Assembly: GCA_037179385.1 (NCBI GenBank)
Contig: CM074189.1
Span: forward strand, 21,401,020 to 21,465,019
DNA length: 64,000 nt
Reading direction: 5' to 3'
From: Holothuria scabra
Taxonomy: Eukaryota > Echinodermata > Holothuroidea > Aspidochirotida > Holothuriidae
Below are positions 26,801-41,800 of the stretch, piece by piece. Each line of letters begins with the position of its first letter. Position 1 is the first letter of the stretch. A model generated the notes under the pieces. That model saw only the letters and a program-made list of their open reading frames with translations. It made no database searches and was not told the origin of the DNA. Both the position numbers and the translations under genes were made by a program.

Positions 26801-29800
26801 CAATTAGCTGCAGAGGAATTGACAAGGTGTTACATAACAAATCATTAAAACTAAAAGAAATGCAAAAAATGAGCAAAAGAGAAAAATATCAGAAACATTG
26901 CACTTTCAATTGATAACTTACATTGTATAATATTAATATTGTGCAGGAACCTATGTTCACCAACATTACATGCATACACTCCTTCATCACCACTCAGTAA
27001 GGTCCTGAAGGTCAATCTCACCTCAGTATTGGACAATTGCTCTGAATAAACTCTACGACTGATACCTAGAAAGAGAGCACAAACAAGAACAATGTACATA
27101 TGTAAAGTACATAATTTGTAGAACAGCTACAACAAGGAAAAGAAGAAAATAAAATGTGTGTCAATTATTCAGAAACCTGCAGGTTTCAGTATGTGTTTAA
27201 TGTTTGCCATGGCTAATCATCGGTATTTGTAAAGAAGCTTGTGTTTTCTCTTGACTTTGACTAAAGTAGGTTAGGCAAGAGCTACACTTTATCACAGATT
27301 TTACATGTAAAAAGTTAAGACAATTCATCCCAATGTTAACAATGGCCCCTGAGACAAAAACAGTCTGTAAAATGGAATTAAAGGCAGGTATTCATCACCC
27401 CAGAGAACTCTGATTTTTATAACCTAAGTACTTCAAGGATCTAATACAAGGCTCAACTTCAAGGCTCAGCTTAAAGTTGGAGTGTTCTAGAATACAAGTG
27501 TCGTTAACTTGCACTTGAAGCCACGAGGCATGAACAGCTCCCATGGAACACTAGGTTTCAGTCCGTCCACAAGCAACAAGCCAGGACACTCTAGCTCCTG
27601 TATGGTTGTACATTCCAGAAATTGCTGTGACTGTATGAGAAGAAATTACTTTTTTCTGGAAAGAGCTTTCCAACATAATACACTAACTATAGCAACTAAT
27701 GTGGCTGAAACTTTACTCTCTGGAAATACGTATTGTTTATCCGAACATCTTGAATGTATTAATTAGGGAGGTTTCTGGAATAAAGGCTTGCCAATGTAAA
27801 AGGACATTCTCTAAACAATTGGAGACAATTGTAAATCTTGTCCTTCAATGATCTTTCCCAGTTTGAATGTCACTGAGCCATAATAAAGTAACGAGATACT
27901 AGGCAGTCATTTTCTAAACCTGCCTTTTTTAAATTGCATTTTCCTTCGATTTAAAATGCTGTTTATTACCTGGCTGTGGAAATTCCACACGTGTTCCATC
28001 AGATGTGGTCCAGAAGATTTCAACCCCAGGCACTTCTTGACTAATCTCACAGATTACTGAATACTCATTTCCTTCCTCAGGTTGGGAAGTGGTTACAAAA
28101 GTGACTGTGTTACTACCATACTCTGAAAAAAAAAATATGAAACTAATTACAAATTAATTCCCAAAATAAAAAGAGGATATTGAGGATCCTCCCTCTCCAA
28201 ATGGAAGTGGTTGTATACACTTCTAAGTGATTGAATACACATCTCTTTCTACATCTGAGGGCCTGCAGAAATGTAAACTATTCTCTTACACTACTTCAGC
28301 CCATAGCATTCATATAAAATAAAAGGTTGCAAGCCTTATTTTAAAAGGACATTCAAAGTTTGACGGCAAATACTAATCCTTTGTTCTAGCACTTCACTTT
28401 CTTTTCGTTCTTCAACTGATTACAAACCAGAATTGACAGACACTGTAGGGCTTGCAAGTGAGAATGAGTAGTTATTCTGTGTTGATTACTATAAACTGGA
28501 ATTTTGTAAAATTTTCAGGTGAAAAAATTACACACAGATCCAAGACAATCACAGCCAAATCCATGGTGACCAATCACAACATCCAACTGTGATGACAGAT
28601 TTAACTCAATGTATGATTGTGATGCAGAATCAAAATCATGGAAAACTTGTAAAAACAAACTTAAACTCTGACTGTTTCTTTCAATTGATAAATCAAGTGA
28701 TTTAATAAATAAATGATGAGGCTGGAAGGGGGAGGGGACAGATCACAGAAATAGCAGAAGAGACATTCTCAAAAACTCCCTGGTTTGGGGATTTATAAGC
28801 CATGATACTCCCTTTTACATACCTACTTCATACTTACCAAAAGCAAATCCCTGGCAAGCTTATAATAGCATAGTTGCACTGAGCAAAATCCCCTGATGAT
28901 GTCATCTTAATTAATGTCTGCATGTAATGATAGGTGATGTAGATTGTCATGCTCTTTAAGAGAAAACATAAAACTGTCTACAATCGACACAAAGAGAACT
29001 AACCTTCCAAGATAAGAGTCAGGTTTGATACCAGGTGGCGTATTCTACAGCTGTATGTGCCTCTGTCACTGGCCTGGAGATTGTTTATGTACAAAAACGT
29101 GGCATACTCTGAAACCCTGCTGGCATAGATGTGACGTCTACTCCCTATTGAAATGAAGAATTGTGCTTACGATTACAAGAATACATGGACTGTTACAAAT
29201 TCAGCATGTGAAAATATTCTTTAAAGAAGTGAATTAAGTAATTACTCAAAGGATGGTAATAATTTGGGATAGTAACTCTGATATGACAACATAAGTCAGC
29301 ATATTTTTGTGTCAAGACAAGTCCTATCACATATACCTACTTTTGCCCCATCTGCCCAATTGTGGTTTCCTCCTCACAACTGTCGGGGAGGCTCTCCTAT
29401 TCAGGCCCAGCAAGACTTTTCATTGTGTCATGCATGAGTAAATTTGAACAATTCAAGCTCTAAGAAGTCAAGATAAAGATTACGTCAGCCAAGAAGATGA
29501 GTTGAACAGTTTACTTGCTAAAAGGATTAGTTGTGGGTGGAGTTTTTCTCAACTCTGGCTAATGGGTCTTTCCTCAAAACTATAATCACTTCTTGTGTGA
29601 TGGCACAATATGCAAGCATATCACTTGTATGATATGGCTGGAACACGTCACTATGTAATGTTACATTGATATATCTAGTCATTTCAGTATCTTCAAACTT
29701 GCCGTCAATGTTATTCCACCAAGGGTCATTGTGTTATATGCTGGTACTTCTTTGCTCCTAGAGAACTGGACCAAGACACCCCATTACATCAAAGGTGGTG

Positions 29801-32800
29801 TGGGGCGTAACTGGTATCAGACTTTGTTACATAATTAGTTCCCTGCAGCGATTTTAAGCTTTCACTGTGTTCAAACTGCATGAAAAGTAATATTAATGCC
29901 AATAAACACACACTTGACTAGTCTGCTAGCTAACCCCAAATGTTACACAACTCTTTGTGTGTATTGATACATATGGTACTGTTAATCAATTAATCAAGTG
30001 TGTGTGATGTGCTTCACTTTCTCCCTGAGGCAATAAGATGTAATCAGGCAGAAAATGGGGATGTTTCAAAAAGCAAGAAGGAAGGTTTCATCATGACTTT
30101 CCATAGTGGACATAGTACCACATTCAAGTGTGTATGCATAACTGGTGCTTGTCAAAACCAATTACTTTGGGAGGAGTTTTGTGTATAAAACATTACCTGG
30201 GGGTCTCATTTCTATTTCAGTATTGCTAGTACTGAACCAGGTTGGGTTCTTGTAGCGTTCATTCTGGGTGACCTCACATATGATCCGAAGGTCCTCACCA
30301 ATCATTGGTCTGGGTTCTGGTTGTCTAATGGATAACCTTACTACTGGTGATACTGTGGATGAAGAAAAAAAAAGGCCAATTGTTAGCTACGGAGATGCAA
30401 TTCAGTATGCTCTAATTATTGTTGGCTCAAACTGGGGCTGCAGTGAAAGCTTACAGGGAACTATTCAAGTTTTGACAAGATTTGATATCATTAACTTCAA
30501 AACAAATCTAGTCAAACGTCTGAACATATTCTAGTTATTTGTCTTCCAGTTAAAATGACTCTTTTTATAGTGTATTTTTGAGTCTTCTATTACTGCTTTA
30601 AATTGTGAACTAGCTGCATTCACATGGATAACACTATGGCCTTAGAGAGGTCACCAAAGACTTAATTTACTGCATGTAAATGTAACAGCTTGACGTATAT
30701 CCTTATTTATTTAAAATTTTTTTCATTCTCTAAAAAATGTTGAGTGAAAATTACTCTTTTAGAGTAAAATTAGGAATCAATCAAAATATGGAGAAGCTTT
30801 CACTTCAAAAAGTGTCATCCTCACTATTTTGGAGTGAAAATTTAGTTTTCATGCTATACACATCCACACATAAAACTGTTTTGGATTAAAGAAGAAATCA
30901 ATACGATAAAATCTCCCAGCCAACCTACATCGTAAGGGAAAAAGCAGTTCATTTGTCCACAGTCACCTTGAGGCTATAGAAGCTTGAAGTGAGCCTTCAG
31001 TAACTCAGTAGTAAGCCCACAGTACGTCTGTAGTCAGTCTAATGTAAGGTCAATCAGCATACAATCATCATGAAGTTAGCAGGAAATAAGTCTGCAGCCA
31101 AGTCTGTAGTCAGCCTGCCGTAAGTCTGTAGTTAGCCTTACGTAAGCCTACAGTAGTACATATGTGAGATCAATCAGCATACAGTCATCATAAAATTAGC
31201 CTAAAATAAGTCTGCAATTATGTCTGTAGTCAACCTGCAGTGAGTCTGTAGTCAGCCATTAATCGACCCACAGTCAGACAGTCAACCAACTAGGCTGCCC
31301 GTCAACATTATATTATGTCAAAATAAGTCTACATCTAAACATGTAGTAAGCCAACAGTCAACTCTTTCATTCAGCTTGCATAAAGTCTAGAAATAGTTTT
31401 CTGCTACTCTGTAGTCAGGCAACAATCACCAGGCAGCCAGCTACTGGCCTAGTTCATTTTTTTTACCCAAACTTAGCTACGCAATTGTACACATTCAATG
31501 CACTACCCACAATACCTCTGTGTTGGCATGCCCTGCCATCGAAACCATCCAAACAGTAGCAAAGGCCCCCTATACAGCTACCTCCGTTCAGGCACTGAGG
31601 ATAACATGCTCCACCTGCGAAAAATGTCGGTGACGTCAAACAAAAGATGTTAGAGGAGGAATATCATGCACATCTAACGGACCAAACCTCTCACCCCAAA
31701 CTACAATTCTTGTAGGGGTTCACCAAACTTCTCAATTGGCTCAGCTCTTTGACTGACAGCTAATTCAAAAAAGGCAGAGTGCCAAAGCTTACATTATGCA
31801 GTAGGAACTGTACTGAGAGTGTTTTGATTATACACACTGAGCTTTTCTACACTCACCATGAAGCAATAAACTGAGGTTGCATCTGGATGAGGATGAATTT
31901 CAGACAATTGTGGGGAGGGGGGGGGGGGAGGCTTAAGTAAGAAGGTTAGAAGAATTGGGACTGTTTGGGGTGAGAGAATTGGGCCTTTACTCATTCAATT
32001 TTTATTTTGCTACTTGCAAAGGGTCTGCTCCGAGAAAGTCACTTCATGAACATGCTATGTTAACATGCACAGTTTCAAAACCCTCAAAACTAATAATTGT
32101 CATGCATTCACTTGAGACTAAGTTACCGTAACATTCCTTTTTGGTTTTGTTTTTTCAAAGTAGTTAGTTTGAAAGGTAATCTTAAAAAAGAAAGTTTCAT
32201 GCAGTAGTCAGCAAATCTGTCAAGACACATCAGCATTTCTCACTATTCAGGAAAATAGTTTTAATTTAATTCATGCTGTGCAAACTAAACACTTACCATT
32301 GAAAGGTGATGACACTATCAGGAATCCTTCTGACAAGGTTTATCACGAGCGATCCTTGCTTCATGTGTTTACACACTTTGCATCAAACATGCATAACATA
32401 AATATATTGTCACTGAAGCAGGGAGAAATTTGAACCTCTTCTCACACATTTCCTAACAAATGAATGGACTTAGGCATGCAGAGATCTACCAATTAACAAC
32501 CCCACAATCAAATTAAATAAAACATTTACTCTCCAATACTAACATAAAAAATCCTACTCATTTTTCATGCATTTAAAACCACCAACAATCTGCCATGACA
32601 GGCATTTCCATGGCAACCCATTTACTCTCCAATACTAACATAAAAAATCCTACTCATTTTTCATGCATCTGAAACCACCAACAATCTGCCATGACACGCA
32701 TTTCCATGGCAACCATATATCTAATCTTAGTAATATATGTGCTAGCTATCCTACATTTCTACTCAAAGAGGAAACAATCCATTTTGTACCAATTTTTCAT

Positions 32801-35800
32801 GCTTTGTCAAACCTTATCAAATACTCATGATGGACTATTACCTTCAACTTCCAATGTAAGAGTCGCTGTCTGAAGTTGCTTGTAGCATGTATACTGCCCT
32901 CTATCTGTTGCTTGAAGATCCATCCATTCCAATGCTGTCTCGTAAGTACCCACACGAATTATGTGGAGATGTGGCGATCCACCTTCAAATAAAGTAGATA
33001 GTAAACTTCAATCAAACTTTTAAAATTGTATTTTTAACTTTAGTGCTATCTCATTCATGAATTTTATTGAAACATGTCATTACATAAATTTTAATATCAC
33101 GCTTTTCCTATGTTTTTCACTTTGAACAGCCCCTATGATATGGTACGACTCATTTAAAGATATTAAACAGGATGCTTCAGTGCAGGTGTAAAACATTTTG
33201 AGAGATTTGGAACTTGTCTTTGTTTTAAAGTTATCTACTCTAGAAATAAATTCCTCCCTGTGTTGGAATATTATCCAGTGAGTACTGTGACATTCAGAAG
33301 GTGCAAAGTTTTGAAGAAATGCATCTCATGTCTTAGTTTCTTGACCCCCTCTCCTAATGTTATTTACACACTTCACACTCCATACACCAATCATCATTAG
33401 TACATTCCATTACACTGGTCTCTTTCTCCATGCAATTTAGGGTGCAAGTGTCTCTCACCTCACCTGCACTCTCTCTCCCATTGATTTAGAGTGCAATAGT
33501 CTCCCTCACCCCACGTGCACTCTCTCTCCCATTGATTTAGAGTGCAATAGTCTTGCTCACCTCACGTGCACTCTCTCTCCCATTGATTTAGAGTGCAATA
33601 GTCTCGCTCACCTCACGTGCATTCTCTCTCCCATTGATTTAGAGTGCAATAGTCTTGCTCACCTCACCTGCACTCTCTCTCCCATTGATTTAGAGTGCAA
33701 TAGTCTCGCTCACCTCACGTGCACTCTCTCTCCCATTGATTTTGAGTGCAATAGTCTCTCTTACCTCATCTGCATCATCCCTGCCATTGACTTAGAGTGC
33801 AATAGTCTAGCTCACCTCACCTGCACTCTCTCTCCCATTGATTTAGAGTGCAATAGTCTCTCTCACCTCACCTGCACTCTCTCTCCCATTGATTTAGAGT
33901 GCAACAGTCTCTCTCACCTCACCTGCACTCTCTCTCCCATTGATTTAGAGTGCAATAGTCTCGCTCACCTCAAGTGCACTCTCTCTCCCATTGATTTAGA
34001 GTGCAATAGTCTCTCTCACCTCACCTGTACCCTCCCTCCTATTACCTTAGAGTGAAATACTCTCTCCTATCTTACTTGCACAACCCTCCCAATTATTTAG
34101 AGTCCAGTAGTTTCTCTCACCTTACCTGCACCCTCCCGGCCCTTTTTTCAGACTTGCAATAGTCTCTTTCACATTTCTTGCACCCTTGTCCCGTCCACTC
34201 AGAGTACAATGGTCTTTCTCAACTTAATACATCCCTCCCATTTAGTCAAGTACCCTGGTCTCTCACCTTCCTCTAGAGGTAGAATATCTTGTCCATCAGG
34301 ACCTCTCCATCTAGGGTTCTCATATCCAGGTACCTCTGGTGCAACACAAGTAAAACGAATATTCTGTCCGACTTCAATGGCTGTGCTTTGATTTTGGATA
34401 ATCCTTAGATGTGGGATTACACCTGGGAAATAAAATAATGTCAGACACTCACAAAGATCTGGAAAATTCCTCATAAAGGGTTGCCAAAATGTGCAATGCT
34501 TCATTTCCAAAATCCCCTTGACTCTCTGATGGAGTGCCAAGGGTCCCTTACCAAACTTCACTCCTGAAGTTAAGCTCTACTCTCAAACAGGAATAGCCTG
34601 GGGTCGTTCACAATGGTCTCATATGAAAGGAGATTTAAAATATTCCATGGTATCCTTCAAAAAGAAGAGAAAAAGAAAGAAAAAAAACAAGCAACAAAAA
34701 AATAAGAAAAGAAACGTAAAATCCATTCCTGACCCTTTAGCTTTCACAACTTGAGTACTGATGGTACTTATTAATTGGACATATTGCCTCACATTCCTTC
34801 TGTTTTCTTCAGAATTGAATGTTCTGTTGGTTCTTGAAATGGGAGTTGGACTGTTAGAATTCATTTTCCTGTTCTTTAATATATATTTTTGAATTTTTTT
34901 TGACTTGAGGTACTTTTTAAGTAGCTACTTTCTGGTGAAGAGCTGAGCAGGGAAACCAAACTTTTACTATGAAAAATCCACATCCACGAAAGAACAGACA
35001 AGATGGGAATACGTAAGTGATGGCATGATGAAACATTCCTTCTTTCTTTTTATTGCATCAGCTTTCTCTAGCCGATTACCTTTTGTCACTTCAGGGAGAA
35101 AGCTTACTACAAGCTTACTTGATATAGTCCAGATTCACATCTGATCCACTGATTGACAGAAAGGGATGAATTAAAATACACAAAAAATTATGTTTACACT
35201 GGGGTTAGCTAACAAGCCAATCAAGCATCTGTTAATTGCTTTTCATGCAGTGTGAACACTATGCAAGCATAGCTCATTTGAGGGCACAGATCATGTAACA
35301 AACTCAAATACCAGTTACACGCCACACCCCCTCTGATTTACTGGGGTGTCTATGTTGCTTTTTCAAGAAACAATTGACAGCATGGGCTCATACTGTAAAA
35401 GGCAAACAGTGCATAACTTCACAGCTACACCTAAAGCAAGAGAAAAATCTGTTTTCCCAATTCTAAAAGTAGTCTAAGACTTGCTACTTCTGGAAAACCA
35501 AATAACAATATTCCTGCACCTAAAGATCATTCAATTTCAATTTCCTGACTTTTCTATGACCATTTCATGACCTCAACAGGACTATTTAATGACCGAATTA
35601 TGTACGAGATTTGATAAAACTTCAATGGCGCAACAAATAAATGAGTACATTTATTAAGAGACTGATTTGGGCTAAATTTCATGACTTTTCCATGACAAAT
35701 TTTGTCATTTTTAAAATATTTCATAATTTTCCCAGGCCTGGAAAATAAATATAAAATTTCATGACTTTTCCAGGCTGCAGGAACCCTAAAATAAGGTTTC

Positions 35801-38800
35801 TGTCCCATGCAACCAAATTATTGAGGGCAACATAAAGTACCTTTCACATATATCACCATTAGAGATACCCTAGTAAGATTGCTTTCAAATATTTTACATG
35901 TATAACCAAAGGGATGAAACATACCTCTAAATTGACAGTAGAGACCAAAGTAATTGGGCTGACACTGACAGGAACCAGCTTGGCACATTCCACCCGTGGA
36001 GCAGGGAGGAAAACATGGTGAGCCTGGAAAAAAGAATTCAAAATGCAATGGCCATATGTAATTGTCTGAGGATATGGTAATGGTCTTCAAAGAAATTTCC
36101 TTCTAACTGGATATTCATGTTCATTTATGAGTGGATTAAACTACTGTTATTAAGAAATACATAAAATCTTTGAATATTCATAAGGAGATCTTGCAAAAGA
36201 ATGAGATAACTGCCTAAAGAAAATCTGCCCTTTTATTAGATTGCAGTTAAAACTTTGGAGTTGTAAGTGCAAAGCGACAGGCTTATAATTCAGAATTGGC
36301 AGTAAACTGGAAAGTCTCAGGCTGCATGGCAAATAGGAAACTTGCCCTCCACTGTTGTTCTATTTCTGTACTTCTCAAGATTGGCTTGTAGTGAGTGTTT
36401 TGTAACACAGAAGTTTCTTTCAAATAGCACACCTAGCAAAATTTTCAAACTTTATGGAGCTAATAACAAGATGGTCTGGTCATTCATTCTAGCAACTAAT
36501 AGAAGTATCTTACCTTGGATTCGGAGGTATAAAGAATCTATATAAGGTCCTGCTATACATGTATAATTGCCAGCATCCTCCCGCTGTACATCAATTATTC
36601 TCAAAACTGAGATTACAGAATTCTGGGAGATTGTGTACATGTGATTAGACCCTCCTAAAGGAAGAGGACAAAACAGATAATATTATTCAATGTTTAACCC
36701 TTTACAGTTGTTTGGGTCCAATTTGGACCCATGCGGAGAGCTCAGCTGTCACCTATCTTTACTGTTTCACGCGGAGCTTGAAACTGCGAGTAGCTACTCG
36801 AAAATTTGGCCACAACAACGAGAGAGACAATAGTTTAAGGTCACGGGGTCAATGGTCTACGGAAGCTGAGGTGGGGCATGCTACGTCCGCTTTTCCCCCA
36901 CTCCTGAGGCCTGCAAATATGCCCCGATCGGAGCACAACGGTTAAGGGTTAATCTAAAATATCTGAACCACTCGGCTAAAGGGTTACGTGCACACACGCA
37001 GAGACAGTGGCATCAGCTTTGCAGTAAACACACTCCACAGGCTTATTTTAACCCTTTACCATTGTTTGGGTCCTTTTGGACCCATGCGGAGAGCCCGGCT
37101 GTCACCCATCTTTACTGTTTCACACGGAGTTCGAAACTGCGAGTAGCTACCCGAAAATTTGGCCACAACAACAAGAGAGACAATAGTTTAAGGTCATAGG
37201 GTCAATGGTCTACGGAAACTGATGTGGGGCGTGCTACATCCACTTTTCTGCCCACTCCCGAGGCCCACAAATATGCCCTGATCGGAGCACAACGGTAAAG
37301 GGTTAAAGAGCCCATGAGATCATTTTGCATGAAATGCATACACTGTGTATGTCAGTAAGCAGTTTTTATGTAAGGCCTTATTTTGACGAAAAATCTTTCC
37401 ACTTTTTCACAGCTCTGATGGTCTCCAATGTACTTGATACATGCGAGACAATTGAACAATCACTAAAAGTATGAGAGTTCTCCGAGGATAAAATGATCTT
37501 TCTTGGGTACTGACGTTATGTTTTATGATACCACGCAGCTTTGATGCATGTTTGGGAAGTACTGTGTATAATTCAAGATGAAACCTAATCCCTCTTACTT
37601 TCTGAAACATGCTCCTTCTCTGGCTGATTGATTCAATCTTATCACCTCAGGGAGGAAATGAAACCCACTACATACAAACTTGATATAGTCAGGTTTTAAA
37701 TCTGATTAACTGATTGACAGTATTACAATAGATATACCACAAAATACACAAAAAGCCATGTAACATTTGTGGTTAGCCAAATGGGAGTCCAGCATGTGTT
37801 AATTACTTTTAACACAGTGTTAATACAATGAAAGCATAGATCACTTGAGGGCACAGATCATGTTTTCAAACTCAGATACCAGATACACCCCACACTGCCT
37901 TTAATCTACTGGGGTGTCTGTGTTGCACTCTTAAGAAGCAATGTCACAACGTGTCCTAGTGAGGTTTATCACAATTGCTTTGGGATAAGCTTAAGATTAT
38001 ACCAAAAGGGTAACTGAGGCTTTCCTAAGAATAAATTATTTAAAAATTTACTTTTATTTCAAGATTTGAGGATTTTATGGCTTCTTTCCCCAAAATATAT
38101 TCCTAGAATGGTGGAAGCGTGAGAAAACAAATAAATATAGAATGCATGTTGTTACATGGCTAATCACTTACCAGCCCCCTTTTCTGGTATAAGTCTAAGG
38201 TTTGGACCAATCCAATAAGGATACTTGTGTGTGGAGTAGGGAGACACCTCACAGACTAACTGGATACTCTGACCAACGGTAAATGTTGAATTGGAATTTG
38301 AACCAGTTATCCTGATGGTGTATCTAGGTACTGAAGAATAAAGACAGAGAGTAATCACACAACATGAAAGTTAAAACAGAGAAATATTGAACAAATAAAA
38401 AGAAAAAAATACAACTTATACATGATTCCTGTGACCGAGTGATCCTAAGATTTGCCAGCCATTCATGGGGTCCATCTTCTCATTTGTTTCAGCTAAATGT
38501 ACCATGAATGTTTGTACTTTATTTGAAATCTGAAATCAATCTGTTTATTATGAAGAATGGAGCTTCGCTGAGCCATCTGGAATATATTTGTAGTTAAAAT
38601 TATTCCTAAATTTGGACTGATAGACCCAGCAATTTGAATTAATTTTCTCATCATTGCCTGACTGTTGAATCTGTCTAACACAGATCTGGCTGACTTTGTA
38701 ATGTCCTGTAAATTTAAAAGATATTCTCAGTCAAGTACTTGCCAGGAGCACATTACATATAGAGGAAGTACAGAACCAATTGCCACAATATCCAACACAA

Positions 38801-41800
38801 GATCATGAAATCACCAATGACGTGGCCTTCCCATTCTTCAAATTTGAGAATTTTTTATCCAACTTTCATGGCATAATAAAATATTTGCTTCCAGAAAATC
38901 TAGCTGTGATGGCTGTAGGGAAAACACTGCAGTTTCCAATTGGTACCTGACCACTAGTTCATTACTCCAGTTGTCTGCTTCAATAGACAGCAGCTTTGAC
39001 TATCGTTCTGGTAAAAATAAAAGCCTACTAAAATTAGGTGCTTAGATAACTTACAATAAATTGTGCAATATGTGCAGCTGTCAAAAAGGGGATCACATTT
39101 CTCACATGTGGTGCATTGAAGGGTTAGATCCCCTTACATTTCAATTTGAGATAAACTGCCATCAAATGTCAATCTTCAGGGCTATTTTCATATGCTTCTA
39201 TGGGCATGTAACTGCAATTGACATCAGATCTTGACAAGGTTAGGCATAGGATGTATTTTTCCAAATTACTCTCCCCTATAGGGCCCAGTGAACAAATGCA
39301 GCTCACTCCACCTGTGCCCATAGTTGATATCTTTACTTAAAGGCCCAGTTCTCTCACCCCAAACAGTACCAATTTTCCTAACCTTCTTACTTAAGCCCCT
39401 CCCACAATTTCCTGAAATTCATCCTTATCCAGTCACAACTTCAGTTTATTGCTTCAGGGTGAGTATAGAAAAGCTCTATGTGTATAATCAAAACACTCTC
39501 AGTACAGTTCATTTTGTGAAATATAAGTTTTGGTAATCTGCATTGTTTGAATTAACAGTCTATCAAAAAGCTGGACCAATGAGGAGTTTCTATATCCCCT
39601 ACAAGAAGTGTAGTTTGGGTGAGAGGATTGGCCCTTTAACCTATTGAGCAAACAAGCTCTCCATTAGTCCCCTTTGACTACAACCTCCTGATCAAAAAGT
39701 TGCCAAAGCTACTTGCTGCTTACTATAAACTGAGTCTATTGTTTGAGGGATCACTGCACATCCTTTCAGAATAAATATCCCTCATAACATAAGTTAAAAA
39801 ACCTGCCAAGACAGTCTGTCACACGACAGGATTTTGAATTTCCAGAAACTGATGCATTGTAACAGAATAGTTGCTCTTCAAACTAAAATTTGGCAAGTAT
39901 CTTTCCAAGACCTAATGTTAAAAAGCTATACTCATTTGTTACATGTCATGTGACGTTGTCATATGAAGACATGTTAAGCTCAAACGAAGTTTCTTAGATT
40001 TGATTCTTCAGGAAGTTGCAAGTTCCAAAGAATTTCTTAGTAAGAACTCTCCACCTTTCATATCAATGTTTGTACCCATTTGAGCCATAGTAGAATTCTT
40101 GATTTCTTGCAGGTACTTTTTGACAAAGCACATGAGTATATTGTGGAAAAACAGTTGAAGTAAAGAAATCAATTTAACACCAAAGGACCTTAGAACGAGA
40201 TGTTAAACTAACAGTACGAAAGCCAAGTGTACCCTTTAAGATACAGGAAGACAAAACAATTTTATCCACAAAAACCACTTACTTAAAATTTCGCAGTAGG
40301 AGCCAGCAAAGTCTGGAGGGCAGTCACATTGTCCATTCTGGCAAACACCTCCATTTTCACAGGGAATGATGCAAGGCATCTCTGTAAATATGAATCAATG
40401 AGAGGTAGAACATGTCTGATATAACTCCTTTCAGGAATCATCTTAATCTTATCAAGTTAAGTTGCTGAACTCAGTGGCCAATAACAATATTTGAACTGTT
40501 ATATCTTCAATGCTTCTATATTTCAGGAGCTCTTTATGTACTTTTGAACAGACATGAACACAAAAAAGTCACCAACAAAAGCCAGAGCTGACAAAAACAC
40601 AAAAACAAAAATATTTCATGTGACAATACACAACACACTACAATGCAACATTTAAAAGGACCAGGACTGGGGAGGGTGACACCCCATAGACAGGAATCTA
40701 CTAGACTACAGGGGGTCCATCTCCATGATTATGGATACTCCTGTGCCAGGTAAATATCTGCTTCTGTTTTGGCATAGGAAATTTCTTAAAATCTTGCATT
40801 CTTCACGACAGCTCAGAATTCTTTTCACAAATACAGACTTGTATTTCCCAAATTTTGCTGCAGATAAGGGCTTCCCATTATACCAAGTTCCAAATTCTTC
40901 CCCCAAGTCCCCACCTCTGATTTCCATGTAAGAGCACTGACCCTCACAGTTTCAAAGTATCCTTCAACCCAGCCTCTCCTTAAAAAAATATGTCATCTTG
41001 CAGCAGATAAACAAAACGTAACTTCACAATTAAATTCAACTGCCCAACAAAGCTCCAATCCTGTTCAGCAATTGAGTAAAGTTTTCTCACATTAAGAGTT
41101 AAAGGGACATGATAACGTTTCCAAGCATACCTCTTACATAGAAGGCTATAGTGCTGTTGTACAATCCAGCACTACAAGTATAGCTCCCTCTATCATCAAG
41201 TTGTAGTCCCTGGAAGATGAGATGAGTGACATACTGACTGACAGGGCGGGAGTAAATGTGGCCAGATGCAGATCCTGAAATGAAATCCCCAAACATAATT
41301 CCTTGAATTTTGAAGTATTTACAATTCCTCATTGTAAACATATTGAGGTGAAAAAGGACTTACATTGCAAGAATTATTCCTCCCAACTTGGATGTGTTTC
41401 TGTTTTACACGAAAGTAATTTATCACAAAGATGGGAGCAGTCTTAATATATAGCCCCTCTTAAAAAAATTTGTCCTTGAGGAAAACTACTTCATGCTGCT
41501 GCCAGCTCCCCCAGTAAAAGGTCACCTCGCATATACTGAAACAACTCCAGGTTGAATTAATGAGGATTAATGAGGGTTAACTTGAAATGGGTTTGAAGAA
41601 AAAGAAATGAGCACGAAGAAAATGCTCCCACCAAGACGGGGTTCTATCATAACCCTTACAAATGGTATTTAGCAATGAAAAACTCACCGTAGCATATTAA
41701 AACTAGTTTCCTTCTTTTGTGCAATCACACAATTGACTCTTTCAATGCTGCAATCAGAGTTTGTGTTTACAACTTTTTTCAACATTTCCAACCTAGCTGC

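Noticed and set aside
32296..32360. A good GTAAGTG donor at 32.3 kb suggesting an extra exon
   Set aside because: The sequence before it has no Ig or EGF motif and no paired acceptor in phase.
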